From: Entophlyctis helioformis
Taxonomy: Eukaryota > Chytridiomycota > Chytridiomycetes > Chytridiales > Chytriomycetaceae
Direction: 5' to 3'
NCBI GenBank assembly: GCA_025526915.1
Contig: JAHLKH010000100.1
Coordinates: 32,135-96,134, forward strand
Length of the DNA stretch: 64,000 nt
Positions within the stretch are counted from its first letter, which is position 1, and each line of letters opens with the position of its first letter. The position numbers and the translations under genes were made by a program. Below, piece after piece: positions 44,273-56,100 of the stretch. Under the pieces are notes generated by a model that was not told the origin of the DNA, ran no database searches, and worked only from the letters and a program-made list of their open reading frames with translations.

Positions 44273-45295
44273 ATGAAGGCCGTCATCGTGTCCAAGCCCA
44301 AGGGCCCATTCGAGCTTGTCGAGCGGCCCATCCCCGTGCCCGGCCCAGGCCAGGTGGTGCTCAAGACCAAGGCGTGTGGCATCTGCCATGGCGACAAGAT
44401 CATCAAGGACGGCGAGTGGCCGCTCCCGTACCCGCGTGTCCCCGGCCATGAGGTCATTGGAACCGTCCACGCGGCTGCCGCCGATGTGCGCGCACCCCTC
44501 AACGTTGTGGGCAAGCTCTTTGGCGTGGGTTGGTTCGGCGGCAACTGCGGCACCTGCCCAGCCTGCGCACGCGGCGACCTCGGCCAGTGCGAGCTGCACA
44601 TCATGACGGGCATCAACCACGACGGCGGGCTCGCCGAGTACCTCGTCGTGCGCGCATCTGCCCTCGTTGAGATCCCCGACGGCATGGATGCTGCCGAAAC
44701 GGCGCCGCTGCTGTGTGCAGGGCTGACCGTCTTTGGCTCCCTACGCGAGAGCGGCGTCGCGCCAGGTGCCTTTGTCGGCGTCCAGGGAATGGGCGGTCTG
44801 GGCTCCCTCGGCATCTCACTCGCCCGCAGCATGGGTCTGCGCGTCGTGGCCATCTCGACGTCAGCCAGCAAGCGCGACCTGTGCATGTCCCTTGGCGCTG
44901 AGGCCTTTGTTGACACGTCGGCCGGCGATACCGTGGCCACCAAGATCAGCGACGCAACGGGCGGCCACGGGCTTGATGTGCTGCTCGCCACGGCCCCTTC
45001 CGCCGCTGCTGCCGAGGCGCTCCTGCCCGCCTTGGCCTTTCGTGGCACCGTCGCTGTCGTGGCCGCCCTCGACCGCCCGCTCTCGATCAACTCTGGCCTC
45101 CTACTCATGAAGAACCTCCGCGTCATTGGCCACACGGCTGGTGCGGCCGCCCAGAACAAGGAATGCGTCGCTTTTGCAAAGGCCTTTGGCATCAAGCCCC
45201 TCGTTGAGCGATTCCCTCTCAATCGCGTTGAAGAGGCGTATGACCGCATGGTCACGAGCAAGGCCCGCTTCCGCTCCGTGATTGTGTTTGAGTGA
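44273..45295 (+). CDS. Zinc-dependent alcohol dehydrogenase (MDR family)
   Basis: An intronless frame of 340 residues, the usual length for the family. The catalytic zinc site includes CGICHGD and PGHEVIG. The structural zinc lobe has four Cys in GGNCGTCPACARGDLGQC. The NAD(P)-binding Rossmann fold has VQGMGGLGSLGISLARSMGL. The sequence is close in style to bacterial AdhP/YahK-like enzymes that interconvert primary alcohols and aldehydes. The ATG at 44273 fits the conserved start MKAVIVSKPKGP. The gene is whole while its neighbours are broken or foreign. Lack of introns in an intron-rich region may reflect acquisition from bacteria, which only a phylogeny could show. Confidence 0.9.
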   Translation: MKAVIVSKPKGPFELVERPIPVPGPGQVVLKTKACGICHGDKIIKDGEWPLPYPRVPGHEVIGTVHAAAADVRAPLNVVGKLFGVGWFGGNCGTCPACARGDLGQCELHIMTGINHDGGLAEYLVVRASALVEIPDGMDAAETAPLLCAGLTVFGSLRESGVAPGAFVGVQGMGGLGSLGISLARSMGLRVVAISTSASKRDLCMSLGAEAFVDTSAGDTVATKISDATGGHGLDVLLATAPSAAAAEALLPALAFRGTVAVVAALDRPLSINSGLLLMKNLRVIGHTAGAAAQNKECVAFAKAFGIKPLVERFPLNRVEEAYDRMVTSKARFRSVIVFE

Positions 45296-45437
45296 GATGT
45301 ACTGCGTGCCAATGTGCCGCTACCCCTGGATGTATGCTTGAAGCACCGAATGAAAAGTGGTTTCAGCGAACCTCGGTAGCTTGGGCATGCAGCAGCGCAT
45401 TTTCCATGTGGGAACCATGGCAGGACACGGGACAGTG

Positions 45438-46440
45438 CCGCTGTGAGTGCTCGTCGGGTCCTTCCTTTACGTGCTCGTGCCGATCTCATTGTGGCGTGTC
45501 AAGCAGCTGCCCAACGACTATGAAGTGCTGCCCATGCTGTACCCGATTGCTCTTGGCGGTATCCCTGTCTTTACAGTGTTCCTCGTATGGACCTACATGC
45601 CAGGCAATGTGCGCGAAGTATGTCTCTCTCTCCTCATCACCAGCATCCTGCATTGGCGGGCATCTTCACTGACACATACACAGGCATCATTCCCAGCAGG
45701 TCTCTGGCTGATTGGCATTCAAGTCATCACACACACTGCCACCATCCTCTACCCGCTGTACACGACGCTCAGAGACGAAGCCTTCCTCTCGACCGCCGTG
45801 TCAAGCTCAAAGGACCATTTCGAGCGTGCCATGACAACACCTGCCCTATTCAAGAAGATGCAAGAGCAGGCGGCATCCGACTACGAGATCAAGAACACTT
45901 TGTTCGAGCTCGAGATGCGCGAGCTGAGCATGTGGGTCAAGGGTCTTGATCGCGCAGCCATGGTGCCAACAGAGGTCGAGCATCTGTATCAGAGCATTTT
46001 CAATCGATACCTGCGGTCCAGTGCGCGCATGGAGGTCAGCATCTTCCCACTGCCCAATCTGTGGCTGACTGACACTGACACTGACACGATGCTGCACACA
46101 GCTCAACATCCCTCAAAAGATCAGGGCCAATGTGCGCAAGCTGTTTGACTCCAAAGCCGTCACGATCGGCGTGTTTGATGATACCCGCAAGCATGTGCTT
46201 GAGATGCTGTTCCTCAACACGTCCCTGAAGCTGCTGAAGCGCGTCCGCGAAGGGAGACGTCAAGCTCGGACAAGGCGACAAGCTGCTGCCAGTGATTGCA
46301 CAGATGCTGCACAAGAGCGTTCTTGGCGGTGCAGTGGCTGGATTCACTCGGGCGTTCATTGGATGGCTGCTACTCACAGGGCTGGTCTGCTGTGCAAGGC
46401 AACGGTGCTTGTGTCCCTCGTGCCGGCGCCACCATTATCG
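45438..46440 (+). CDS. RGS domain membrane protein, C-terminal half
   Basis: Exons about 45438-45617, 45684-46034 and 46102 onwards join in phase. They encode hydrophobic spans (LVGSFLYVLVPISLW; MLYPIALGGIPVFTVFLVW; GLWLIGIQVITHTATILYPL), then an RGS-like domain (ALFKKMQEQAASDYEIKNTL; YQSIFNRYLRS; VFDDTRKHVLEMLFLNTSLK). RGS domains speed GTP hydrolysis by G-alpha subunits. The start is missing: reading back from 45447 an in-frame TGA occurs at once (or a donor site). The N-terminal spans of such a protein are found at 38134-38683. The frame changes near 46247, after which another hydrophobic segment appears (VLGGAVAGFTRAFIGWLLL). The end of the gene is unclear. Confidence 0.55.
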
Positions 46441-49388
46441 AGTTGTGCAGATCGTGCTGAACGTGTTCAACCCAAAGCGCTCTTTCCAAGCGTTCCACAA
46501 CGACAAGAATATCTGGCGGCACAAGCGCCACCAACTCAGACACCCTCGTCGTGCCTTCGTCGTGCCCTCGCCCCGGCCGCTGCTCTGGCTGCTCCGGTCT
46601 CTCTCTCTCACGCACTCGCAGCGGCCCAACAAGCTTCCAGACGCCAGCCGCCAGATGCCAGACGCGAGACGCCAGACGCCAGACGCCAGACGCCAGCCGC
46701 CAGACGCCGGCCAGCCGGCCCAAGTGGGTCGAGCCAACGGCGGAGGTTGCTGCTCCGTTCCGCCAGCCTCTGTTGCGAGCTTGAACCAGGGGGTAAGGAG
46801 ACTCTGAATGCCTGCAAGCGAGTGCTGACCTGCCCATCCACCATTGCCTTTTGTCCGCGTCTCGGTCGTGACCCGGCCCGCACCGACCGCCCACAGCCAG
46901 CGCGACAAGCTCCGCAGTGTCGTCGTTGTCGCTCGCTCGCTCGCTCGCAATTGCGGCGAATCACCGGGCGGGAATCATGTCTGGCTTCGCCCGACCCTTG
47001 CAGGCAGGCTGGCCGTCGGTCTGCCTCTCCAACCCGCCGACGGGTCCACGGCTGTCTGCTCGGCTGTGTGCCCACGACGGTCGTGTCGACGGGTACCTCC
47101 CCAGTCCAGACCTCCACAGACCAGACACGGCTGCGCGGTATTCAATACCACCCACGCTACCACCGTTGGTCTCTGCTCGGCCGGCCGGTAAAAGTGCTGC
47201 TTCCTGTTGGCCGCAGTGTCCCAAAGAGCATCCCGCCGCTAACGCCGACCCCGACACGGCCATTGCCGCCTGTGCCGATGCAGATGCCGAGTTGCCAACG
47301 CGCTGGGTCGCTTCACCCATTCAGATGAGCGCGAGACGCTCCAGTCTGTCTTGCGGTCGAGGCTGCTGCGGTGGTTCAAGCGAGACCACATCAGCTGGGA
47401 AAGGCCAAGAAAGTGGCCAATCGCCCAACCAGCCGCGCGAAGCAGTCCGAGCAGGCACAGCCACAAAGCTGCAGGGCTTGCGGTCATTCCTACTCCACTC
47501 ATCTCCACTCTCTCCACTCTCTCCACTCTCCACCTCTGCGTTCGCCGTACTATCCAACATTTATCCATAATATTTCGCCGTGCAACGCCATGACGCTCAA
47601 ACAGTGACTGGATCTGTGAACGGCCAGTTGCTGTCTGCGCATCATGGCGATGCCGATTCCTCCGCGTCTCCCCAATTGCCTCGGCTTTGCTGGCTCGCTG
47701 TCTCTGCATGCACGCTCACTCGCATGTACTCGAGACGAACGCAGCCATGCGGACCAGAGCCGCCGATCTGCATCCCAATTCATTTTTGTTCCACGCGGGC
47801 TTGCAAAGCAGACGTGGATAAGGACCGGCTGCTCCTTTGCATCACCGCAGTGGCGAGACTATTGTTTGCAGATCTGCATCTCTCCACCGTGCTCTTTCCA
47901 CCGTGCTCTCCTCACCACACTCTTTCCACCGCGCTCTCTCGATGCGCTCTCTCCCCACTGCCCTCTCTCCACCGCGTCGTCATCCTAACAGCTGGATGTT
48001 TCCACGACAGGGATCTGCATTCGGCCACAACCGTCCCCCACAAACAGCTGCTTTCCACCAGCTGCTCTCCACAATCTCCGATCACGATGCGCATGGTTGC
48101 TTGCAGGCGTGGGAGTGTGGGCCGATTTGACGCGAGCCTCCTGCCATTGCCGAGCATTTCATCTGCAATCCACGCGCGGACGTCACGTCACGTCCAGCCA
48201 CACCACGGCCACACGCGCCTCTCAACGCCCTGCTCTCCCTGCCCTCCACGGCCGCCAGACCCACGCCACCGGAATCGACAACTCCTGACGCAGCAAATCG
48301 GAGTTGGCCATGAGCAGCACGACAGCCAACTCCGCCTGCTGCCTATCCATGCGTCGCTTAGTCGGCCCCACCAATGCTCTCGACACAGCGGCCTGTGCGA
48401 GACGGGCATGCGAAAGCGCTTGGATATTGGCAACTGCCAGTTGACAGGCAGTGTGGCCGACGTATAAGCACCACGGCAGAGAAGCAACTGCTTCGAGAGC
48501 CGACCTGCACGAGCAGAATACTCGCCGTGGCGCTGGGTCGAGACGCCACAGACCCACAGATACGCCAGAAGTCGCCGACGCCCGATGCGCACATCCACCA
48601 GCCAGCAACACGAGCGACACGAGCAACAACGGCGAGCGGGACGGGCCGCAGTCTACACAGGCCGACTGCCGCTTCTGTCCTGACGGCCATGGCCAAGATG
48701 GACACGACAGACGGCCGCTGCATGCGTACCGACTCGCCCCACCAATGCTGCGCTGCTCCTGCGCTGCTCCTGCCCAAGCAGAACTCCGCCGTTGCTTCTG
48801 GAAATACTGTTCTCACGCCCTCACGCCCTCACGCCCTCACGCATTCACGCCCTCACGCATTCACGCACCAACGCATTCAGCAGCGCTCTCTGGTCGAGCT
48901 GTTTGGCTGCTCTCACGGCCTGCATCTGCAGCAGCAGCAGCAGTAGCAGCAGCGTCTTGCGGCGGTGCTGCTCCAGTATGCGCTGCCAGTCGCACGCATA
49001 TCTGCCTGCGTGACCGTGAGCAGCTCCAAAAGCACGGACCCGGCCTGCCTGCCCCCAATTCTTGGCACGGCAGCAGCAGCAGCCAATACAGCGAGCCAGA
49101 ATATTGGCAAGACGACGGAATTGGAAAACACCTCTCGAGACGCCCGTCAACAGCGCACGCGCCAAACAGCACGGCCCAGACCCAGATGCTCAGAGGGGGA
49201 TGCCATATCTACCGTGTCTATCGCCTGGCGTCGATCTAGACTTGTGGTCTCTGCATTTCCCGCATCAAGCGAGTAGAGAGCGTGCAGGGCCTGTCAGCCA
49301 GCTCTCCGACGCGCCAGACGCATCTCAGACGCGTGCCTGCTGCAGCCAACGCGACTGATCTTGCCAAGATCACAGCGACACAAGCAGC
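46441..49388. other. Long region without a convincing gene
   Basis: Only low-complexity open frames are seen. Notable items are an 8-11-bp CCAGACG minisatellite (46636-46712), a CTCCAC/CTCTCCAC run (47490-47530; 47880-47970) and a CACGCCCTCACG minisatellite (48813-48872). A short plus-strand stretch near 47330-47480 reads LRSRLLRWFKRDHISWE and then, in another frame, CRAC. This faintly recalls the start of the transglutaminase core of peptide:N-glycanase, but it is too short and broken to call. Confidence 0.5.
48813..48872. repeat. CACGCCCTCACG minisatellite
   Basis: Consecutive copies of a 9-10 base unit (CTCACGCC/CTCACGCAT) in non-coding DNA. Confidence 0.8.
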
Positions 49389-50450
49389 ATGAGCACACTT
49401 GGCAGCACGCCTGCACAGAAAGCAACCACACACAGCAGCAGCCACGCCCTGCTTGCTGCTCGCCAGGCGGCTCCTCGAGCGTTGTCTGTGCCTGCAGTCT
49501 TCCAGCGGGCAGTGACAGACTCGCTTGCTGTGCTCGCCGCCATGACGCTCTCGCAGATGCTGCCCGCCCAGACCGACTGCGTCAACTCGCTCGCCTGGTC
49601 CGAGGACGGCAACCTGCTGCTGGCTGGCTGGCTGGCTCTGACGACCTGCATCTCGCCATCTTGCGCTGCGTCCCTGGCAGCAGCAACCCTGCCTTCAACC
49701 CGCCGCCATCGACACACTCGCCACATGGCGCGTCACCGTCAAGACCGCTTGCGTCGAGCAGCCTGCGGCAGCACTCTCCCGCCACAGACCACTCGCTGCC
49801 CGTCCAGGCTCGTGTCCAGCTTACCCACCAGCCACAGTGCCAGCATCTTCTCGGCCTTGTTCATGCCGTCGACCGCCAACTCGGTCATCGCTTCAGCAGC
49901 AGGTACGGCCGTGTCTGCATCTTTGACATGCACAGGTCTCTTGGATCTGCCAGCCCCAAGCCCCGCTCGACACTCGCCTGCTTCACCGATCGTGCCAAAC
50001 GTCTCGCACTTGAGCCATGCAACCCGCATCTACAATAGGCATGCTCCGAAGACGGCACCGTGCATCAGTACGACCTGCGTCAGCGGCATGACTGCACTCG
50101 CGACGGATCACCCACACCGTTTATCCGGCTTGGACAGTCGCTCAACTGCGTCACCATGAGACAGGCGTTTCCTGCGCACATTGCTGTTGCGGGCGATCAT
50201 CCAGACGCTGTGCTGTTTGATCGGCGGTTTGTGGCCAGGGTTATTGCACGGTTCAGGCCCAGCGATCCGAGCATCACTGACACTGGCCATGTCACGAGTC
50301 TGGCTTTCAGTCGCGATGGGACGGAGCTGGCTGGCAGCTGGTCCAACTCGATCGTGTATATTCCCACAAACAGCAGACAGATCGCTACGACCAGCATCAG
50401 CGCAGCAGCAGTGACCATGCCGCCATCAACCCTCGACCCCGACGACGAGC
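49389..50450 (+). pseudogene. WD40 protein resembling DCAF6/DCAF8 (frameshifted)
   Basis: Plus-strand pieces in several frames match the order of DDB1-CUL4-associated WD40 proteins: TDCVNSLAWSEDGNLLLAGS then DDLHLAIL (about 49570-49660), HSASIFSALFMPSTANSVIA (about 49830-49890), CSEDGTVHQYDLRQRHDC (50044-50097), LNCVTMRQAFPAHIAVAGDH, then VTSLAFSRDGTELAGSWSNS (about 50290-50350). The family presents substrates to CRL4 ubiquitin ligases. At least three frame changes are needed and not all fit introns. Either the locus is a pseudogene or it carries assembly indels plus unresolved introns. Confidence 0.45.
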
Positions 50451-50639
50451 CGTGCATGGTGTGTGAGGAGGCTCGATGCAGGCGGTGTGTGTGTATGTCT
50501 CTGTCCCTGTCTTTGCATGTGTCCATGCTCGCCCATCGCGTGCCACCACACAGACGCTCAAGGCATTCGCATCATGCCGTCACAGACTGCTCATCACAGA
50601 CACCTCCAGCACCCGCCCGTCCATCCTGCTCGGCCAGTT

Positions 50640-51142
50640 GGGCATTCCGCGCTTCACAGACACCACCAGCACTCTCCCGCATACGCCATTGGCATCCACG
50701 CCACGCCTGTGTCGGCCATCCTCAGCCGGCATGCCCTCGTCAGCATCCACGAGTCGCACACCGCCTTGCGGCAGTCCGCCACCTTGTGCCGAGCGGCGTC
50801 TCGTCTGCACCCGTCGTCGATGAGTCCGGGTCGGTTGTGGCCGCCATCTCGGCCAAGAACCTGCGCAGTCTTGGCATGTCGCTCGAGGTCAGCGAGTCCA
50901 CGACGCTCAAGGGCATCCTGGCCGATCTGTCGCGTCCTGTGCTCGAGTTTCTCAAGACGACGCAGTCCAAGGGACTCACACCCGCGACGGTGACCAAGGA
51001 CACGTGCGTGCTGGATCCAGTGCGTGCCATGGTCGATGGACACCACCACCACATGTGGATCGTGGACGGCGGCCGACTTACTGGCGTTGTGTCGCAGTCG
51101 GATGTCATTGGCGATTGCATCAACGGCCTGCCGGCTGCATAG
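50640..51142 (+). CDS. CBS-domain protein, C-terminal part
   Basis: ALVSIHESHTALRQ leads, after a one-base frame change near 50765, into VSSAPVVDESGSVVAAISAK. It continues with DLSRPVLEFLKTTQ, DTCVLDPVRAMVDGHHHHMW and LTGVVSQSDVIGDCI, ending at 51142. This is a pair of CBS motifs as in AMPK-gamma/Sds23-type proteins, which bind adenine nucleotides. It shares a frame with the end of the WD40 region upstream, but the DNA between (50450-50640) looks like intron or spacer. Whether it is a separate gene or one fused to the WD40 part cannot be decided here. Confidence 0.5.
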
Positions 51143-51728
51143 ACTGCGGCTTCGTCATGTGCCGACACCTGATGGCAGTCTGATCGCAGTGTTGTGACAT
51201 CCAATGCACCAATACAGTCCATCCAGCCGAGTGAATGGTTTCGCATATCCTGAAGCCGCGATGGGCAATCCTAGTACTAAACACTGTTCATTGGTAAAGA
51301 AAGAGAGAGCTCAACGAGCCGATCGTCCAACACACACTCCCGCCAGTCACCAGCCAAAGCATGGCAGCCAGCCAGTGCTGGGTCATTCAACTGGGCACCC
51401 ATCACTCGGCAGCGAGCCTGCCAAGCAGTGCAATCACATCGTCGTGATGCCACCACCCTGCCCTCAACTACGCATCCACTACATCGCCCTGTGTGCAGCC
51501 ACTCCACGACCCCAGCGTGTCCGTTTCTTGTCGCCAGGTCCATGTTACATGCTGAGCGTGCTGATGCCGTTGCCTCTTTATGACCCACCTCGGCAATTGC
51601 TGCAGCGGCGTCCAATGATAATCGGGCAAAGCGCCACGCCGTCAGCGACGCATGGCGAAGGACGAAAGCACAAGCCTCGTTCAACCACGACGCCGCCTGC
51701 TTGCGATCTTGCCCCATACGACGTCAAC
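51143..51728. other. Upstream region of the NRPS gene
   Basis: 586 bases with no recognisable protein. It should contain the NRPS promoter. No clear TATA or other site is evident. Confidence 0.4.
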
Positions 51729-53062
51729 ATGAACGCTTCTCTTGCCAACGACGACGTCAGCATGAACGATACTCTTACCAACAACGGCCTCAGCACGAGC
51801 GGCATTCTCGCCACCCGCGACCCCAACGCCGTCGCGGTTGTCTGCAAGGCCAGCGGCGACAGCCTCACGTTCGGCCAGCTCGAGGCTTGTGCCCGTGCTT
51901 TGGCTCCTTTGCTTGACCCGAATGCAGCGGATGCATCGGATGCACCGGCTGCCCTTGCCCAGGATCCTCGCCGCCTTCCTCTGGCCATCTGCGCCGACGG
52001 CTCGACCGCCATGGCCGTCGCGGCGCTCGCCGCTGTGCGTGCCAAGTGCACCGTTGTTCCTCTGCCGCCTGCTGGTCTGTACCTGCTGCGGCCGAATCTG
52101 GCGCATTCGCTCTTGGCCCCGCTGAGACCCACCGGCTTGTCCGTGACGGCCTCGCCGGCACTCGGGCCAACGACACCAACGCCGTGCCAGCCAGCCTGAC
52201 CAACAGCGACTCGCTGTCTGGCGTCGAGTGCGTCGCAGCTGATCCCCACTCGGCCCCCGCTGATGCTGCCATGGTGTGTGCCGGCTGTCTTGCCCGAATC
52301 TGTGCACCACCACATTGACATGACCGCATCCAAGCACGTCGGCGAGTTTGATGAGCTCGCGTTCAGCCACAACGAGCTGCTCAACGCCGTGTCTGAGCGA
52401 CTCCAGGCAGCCACGGCCGTGCATGCCAGCGGCAATGCTGCCTTTGATGCCATCGTCGACTGTCTCGCCACGCTCGCCTCTGGTCGCACTTTCGAGGCCG
52501 TCGAGCCGGCCGATGCCGATGCTGCTGTTCCGCCAGGCCTGCCGATCTGGCGCACGCTCTTTGAAGTCGGCAAGCCTGCCCCCATCACGACGGGTACGTT
52601 GGCTCGCTCTCCCATGTCGATTGTATGACTGGATGCGTTCGGATGTACGACGGATCTGACTCGACCTGCCATGGCAGTTCACCAAGCTGCTGGTCATGAC
52701 GTGAACAACGCTTGTGCCGACGAGCCTGCTCGCGTTCCTGCTGTCCAAGCTGCCGAAGCCACGCCTGATGCCATGCTCAAGAACGGTGGTGTTGGTAATG
52801 GTATGGATGTGGGAGCGGATGAGAAGGTGGAAAAGAGCATTGGCAACGGCGTGGCTGCTGGCGGCTTGGACAGCGACAGGAACGATGAGCTCTTCGTCAA
52901 CAACGCCATCACGGCTGATGCCAAGAACGGTGAACTCGTGGACGCCAACCAAGTGACCATGCCAGCCCTTGACGACAGGATGGCGACCAACGTCCCATCG
53001 GTTACCGCTGCTGTTGCTGCCATGCCTGCTATCGAGTCTGGCTCGCAGACATCGCAGAGCAC
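51729..53062 (+). CDS. NRPS N-terminal region: degenerate adenylation-like segment
   Basis: It starts at ATG 51729. After a Ser/Asn leader, LTFGQLEACARALAPLL and AVAALAAVRAKCTVVPL match the N-terminal core motifs of adenylation domains. The frame then changes near 52100 and again near 52270. A further piece (LAFSHNELLNAVSERLQAAT) resembles the part after the P-loop. No complete A3 motif is visible, so this is probably an inactive or damaged adenylation domain. A linker exon beginning at 52671 ends at a phase-2 donor at 53062 and splices to 53124. The exact exon chain between 52590 and 52671 is uncertain. Confidence 0.5.
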
Positions 53063-53123
53063 GTAAGTTCACTGATGGATTGGATGCAAGGATGGATGCG
53101 GCTGGCTGACTCTGTCGAAACAG

Positions 53124-56100
53124 CATCGAAGCTGCGAAGAACGATGCAAAGAGGTTCTGGCGCGAGTACCTTGCCGGTGTCGCACCAGCCGAGCCACTGT
53201 CGCTCGGCAAGTGGGACTCTGACGCCATCTCCGAGGACAAGCCGCTGTCACTCGAGTGCAGTCTGCCGATGCCGCAACTCCAAGCGGTGTGCAAGGCGGC
53301 CGGCGTCACGGTCGCCGTGTTCCTCAAGGCAGCATGGGCCATGACGCTGCGCAAGTACACGCGATCCAGCGACATCGTGTTTGGCCAGGTGCTGTCTGGC
53401 CGTGAGATCCCCGTTGCTGGTGCCGATCGGTGAGTCGCATGCTGTTGTTGCTGCTTGTGGGTTGTGTGTGTATGGCTGTTGACTGACACTCGCACATGCA
53501 TCCTTGACTGCAGCATTGTTGGAGCCATGATCAACACCGTGCCGTGCAGAGTGCGCATCGAGTCGGACACCGCCGATGCATCCGATGTACTGAGTGCCGT
53601 GCAGTCTGACCACGGACAGATGCTGCCACACTCGCACACGGGTCTGATCGACGTGCACAAGTGGAGTGGCCTCGCATCGGACGCCAAGCTGTTCCAGACA
53701 CTGTTTGTGTTTGAGAACCTGCCAGAGGACGGCCGACTGTCTGGCGATGCTGGCTCCAAGCTGCCGTTCAGCCAAGCTGAATCGCAAGGATCGTCGCGGT
53801 CTTTGGCGTACACGTTCGAGCTGATCATGTTCCCAAGTGCAACTGGCATCAGCCTGACGGCACTGTACAATTTTGAACAGCTGTCGCACACGCAGGCGTC
53901 GTCGATCCTGGCCGAGTTTGACTTTACGGTCGGCCAGCTTGCATCTGCAGTCGCATCCAAGTCGTCGATCAAGCCGCTGTGGGATCTGTCGCCTGCTCAG
54001 ATGCAGCTGCTCGACGCACACAGCTTCGGACCACTCGTGGATCTGCCATACGAGGCAGTGCACCACGGCTTCGAGGCACGCGCAGTGGAGCATCCCGACT
54101 GGACGGCCGTCGAGTACGGCGACGACTCGGTCACGTATGGCGAACTGGACAAGTGCGGCACTCTGCTTGCCAACCAGATCGTCGCACTTGGCGGCATTGG
54201 CGTTGGCTCGCGTGTCGCAGTGATCATGCAGCGATGCCTCGAGTTCCCGCTTGCACTGCTCGCTGTGCTCAAGACTGGCGCGACGATTGTGCCGCTCGAC
54301 TCCAAGTTCCCAGCCGAGCGCATCCGGTTCATTCTCGCTGATGCCGGCGTGACGGTTGTGCTGTCGACTGAGTCTGAACAAGAGCGCATCGACCAGCTGC
54401 AGCTGCCATCCACCCTGCGAGTTGTGATGGTGTTGGCCGATGCTCTCCAGACAGCTGCATCAAACAAGGCCGTTGTCGCATTCCAGGCATCGGCGGACAA
54501 GCAGCACGCCGCATCTCGATCGGATGTGTTCATGATCGTGTACACGTCAGGCTCGACGGGCAACCCCAAGGGAGTGCCAGTGGCACACGCCGGTGCCGTC
54601 AACATCGTCAGCAACTGCAACCAGCGATTCGGATGCATGCCAGGCATGCGAATGGCGCAGTTCATGGCAGTCGGATTCGACGGCTGCCAGTGCGAGATCT
54701 GGACAGCACTCTGTAATAGTGGCACTCTTGTGCTTCGCGAGGAAGACGCCTTTCCACCATTGCGAAGGTCGACGCCATCATCATCACACCAACCGGTCTA
54801 TCGCAGCTTGGCGATCCGTCCAACTTCCCTGGTCTTATGGAGTAACTGTAGTTGGTGAGGCGTGTCCCAAGGAGCTCAAGGATCTGTGGGCGTCCAACGT
54901 AACGTTCACGAACGAATACGGACCAACGGAGATCTCGATCATGTCGCACGCTGCCAAGCTCGCTGTTGGCGATGACATCACAATCGGATCTGCCATCAAA
55001 ACGCCTCGTGCTACATCCTGGACGAGCAGCAGCGTCGCGTGCCTGCTGGCGTGATGGGCGAGATGTTCATTGGCGGCATTGGCGTGTCGCCTGGATACAT
55101 CAACCTTCCCGAGATGACGGCCGACAAGTTCCTGACCGATCCGTTTGCGAGCAGCGAGTTTGCAGCCAAGTGTGGCAGTCGCATGTTCAAGACAGGCGAT
55201 CTCGGACGCATGCTTCCCGACGGCCGCTTCGAGATCATTGGACGCCGCGACGACCAGGTCAAGCTCAAGGGATACCGCATTGAGCTGGACGAGGTTGCAG
55301 CCGCACTGATGAAGCACCCGCGTGTGACGGCGCCGCAGCGATTGTCAAGGACAAGACGCACCTAGTTGGCTTCGTGACACCGGCCGACATTGACGCCGAC
55401 GAGCTGCGCGATGTGGTGTCGGAGCACTTGCCAGCGTACATGGTGCCGGCCGTGTTTGTGGGACTGGACGCCATGCCGACCAACGCCAACGGCAAGACGG
55501 ACAAGAAGGCACTCGCCGCCATGGACGTTGTGATTGCTGTCGAGAGCCTGACGAGCGATGCCGAGATGCGCATGGCAGCCGTGTGGGCCGATGTGCTTGG
55601 CGTGCCGGTCGACTCGATTGGCCGCAACACGTCGTTCTTTGCACTTGGTGGCGACTCGATCTCGGCCATTCGTCTGGTTGCCAAGGCCAAGACTGCCGGC
55701 TTCGCCATCACCACAACCCTGATCTTCAAGTCGCCACGGCTGTCGTCGCTCGCTGCCGCCGCCAAGGTCGTTGCCACTGTCGATGCCGCACAGCTGTTTG
55801 CGCCAGTCTCTGGCCCTGTGCCGTTGACGCCCATCCAGCACAAGTTCTTCAACCACTCGTGGCTGGACATCAACCACTTCAACCAAGGCTTTGTTGTCAG
55901 GCCGCGCGATGCTCTCGACGCTGCGTCTCTGTGCTCGGCCATCGCTGCACTTGCCACGCACCACGACGTGTTCCGCACACGATACACGCGCACTGTGGAT
56001 GCTGTATCTGGCGCCATCGCTTGGTCGCAGCACATCCTGGCACCTGACGCCATTCCCGCCGTCAATGTGCCGTTTGTGCCGCTTGCATCTGTCGACGACC

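Noticed and set aside
46843..47570. Plus-strand frame with a peptide:N-glycanase-like LLRWFK stretch
   Set aside because: Only about 15 residues fit, the CxxC part is in another frame and nothing downstream continues the enzyme. It is too weak for a gene call.
47580..48467. 295-codon plus-strand frame
   Set aside because: Composition follows the CTCCAC-type repeats. No conserved motif, and comparable frames exist on the other strand.
51681..53972. 763-codon minus-strand frame opposite the NRPS
   Set aside because: It is a shadow of GC-rich coding sequence. The plus strand has clear A and C domain motifs. The same applies to the long minus-strand frames at 55362-57017 and 59469-61691.
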